A DNA stretch of 64,000 nt from Leptospira sp. WS4.C2 (GTDB taxonomy: Bacteria; Spirochaetota; Leptospiria; Leptospirales; Leptospiraceae): contig NZ_CP162139.1 of the NCBI RefSeq assembly GCF_040833985.1, positions 992,001 to 1,056,000 on the forward strand, in the 5' to 3' direction. The notes beneath the pieces were generated by a model. It was not told the origin of the DNA. It saw only the letters and a program-made list of their open reading frames with translations, and ran no database searches. Below, piece after piece: positions 63,713-64,000 of the stretch (position 1 is the stretch's first letter; the number at the start of each line of letters is the position of its first letter). A program made the position numbers and the translations under genes.

Positions 63713-64000
63713 AAACTATTTAAAATTAAAAGCAGGATATTTGTTTCCAGAAATTGGAAGAAGGGTCAAAGCCTATTCCGATGCCAACCAAAATGCTAAA
63801 ATCATCCGTCTTGGAATTGGGGATGTTACTCTTCCTTTGGCACCAACGATTGTGAATGCTATGGTGGATGCGGCCAAAGAAATGGGAAGTGCTAATGGAT
63901 TCCATGGTTATGGACCAGAACAAGGGTATTCTTTTCTCATCCAAAAGATCATTGCTCACGACTACACCGGACGTGGGGTCCAAATCGCAGAAGATGAAGT
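63696..64000 (+). CDS. dapL: LL-diaminopimelate aminotransferase (3' truncated by window edge)
   Basis: The first 101 codons are visible: [20 protein letters not shown], then [20 protein letters not shown] and [20 protein letters not shown], matching the N-terminal part of DapL, the PLP enzyme that converts tetrahydrodipicolinate directly to LL-diaminopimelate for lysine and peptidoglycan. The reading frame is still open at the last base, so the catalytic Lys lies outside. It starts within the end of the DUF2203 gene, forming pyrB-DUF2203-dapL. Confidence 0.92.
   Translation, partial: MTQINENYLKLKAGYLFPEIGRRVKAYSDANQNAKIIRLGIGDVTLPLAPTIVNAMVDAAKEMGSANGFHGYGPEQGYSFLIQKIIAHDYTGRGVQIAEDE

Noticed and set aside
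1..64000. tRNA or rRNA genes
   Set aside because: No cloverleaf-like arms with TTCRANYC boxes or conserved rRNA stretches were found in the intergenic regions on reading; none is claimed.

Overview
The window looks like a chromosomal segment from a Leptospira species. The reasons are a moderately AT-rich base composition, many short-spacer lipoprotein signal peptides, several protein families that are essentially Leptospira-specific (above all the 1968-residue protein at 28053-33959, which resembles the giant family I remember as TIGR04388), and housekeeping genes with spirochaete-like sequences. A saprophytic or environmental clade is my guess from the subclass B1 metallo-beta-lactamase and the rich accessory envelope genes; this is not proven by the window. 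No tRNA, rRNA, CRISPR array, transposase or prophage was seen.

Layout. 1-1026 is the 3' part of clpX, followed by two hairpins. 1120-13155 carries a B1 metallo-beta-lactamase, a tatA-tatC operon with a degenerate phosphatase-like partner, a hybrid histidine kinase whose ATP-binding motifs look eroded, a lipase-like hydrolase, a PCuAC-Sco pair for copper delivery to cytochrome oxidase, an M3 oligopeptidase, a DCC-family redox protein, a GT39 glycosyltransferase and a membrane-anchored PHP-domain protein. 13176-16293 (minus) is a four-gene set of exported proteins: FecR-domain, DUF4384, a small lipoprotein and an unknown secreted protein.

16415-34590 is the most interesting part: ten co-directional genes, nearly all joined by 4-bp ATGA overlaps. 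They encode a TolC-like outer-membrane protein, an Ig-like lipoprotein, two small lipoproteins, an inner-membrane protein, an HlyD-type adaptor, two dissimilar RND subunits, a Sec-exported 1968-residue protein ending in a putative NlpC/P60-like Cys-His domain, and a small lipoprotein that overlaps it. I interpret this as a dedicated RND/TolC export machine with its own giant cargo, and perhaps a toxin-like tip with a periplasmic protector. That function is inferred, not shown.

34710-48459 holds envelope glycan genes (O-antigen ligase, GT4, GT9 and DUF4254 proteins), a GH5 glycosidase, a SRPBCC-class III cyclase, an NRDE protein, and a rhomboid-lplA-glyA operon. 48524-64000 holds an MBL-fold hydrolase, PBP1A, a small exported repeat protein behind a near-perfect sigma-54 promoter, an SppA-MBOAT-lipoprotein operon, an epimerase, a small HTH protein, a LOG-family nucleotidase, rpmB, nth, a UbiA-UbiX pair, a thioesterase, and pyrB-DUF2203-dapL running off the end.

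A recurrent feature is that nine convergent gene pairs overlap at their 3' ends (4 to 125 bp) with no recognisable terminator between them.
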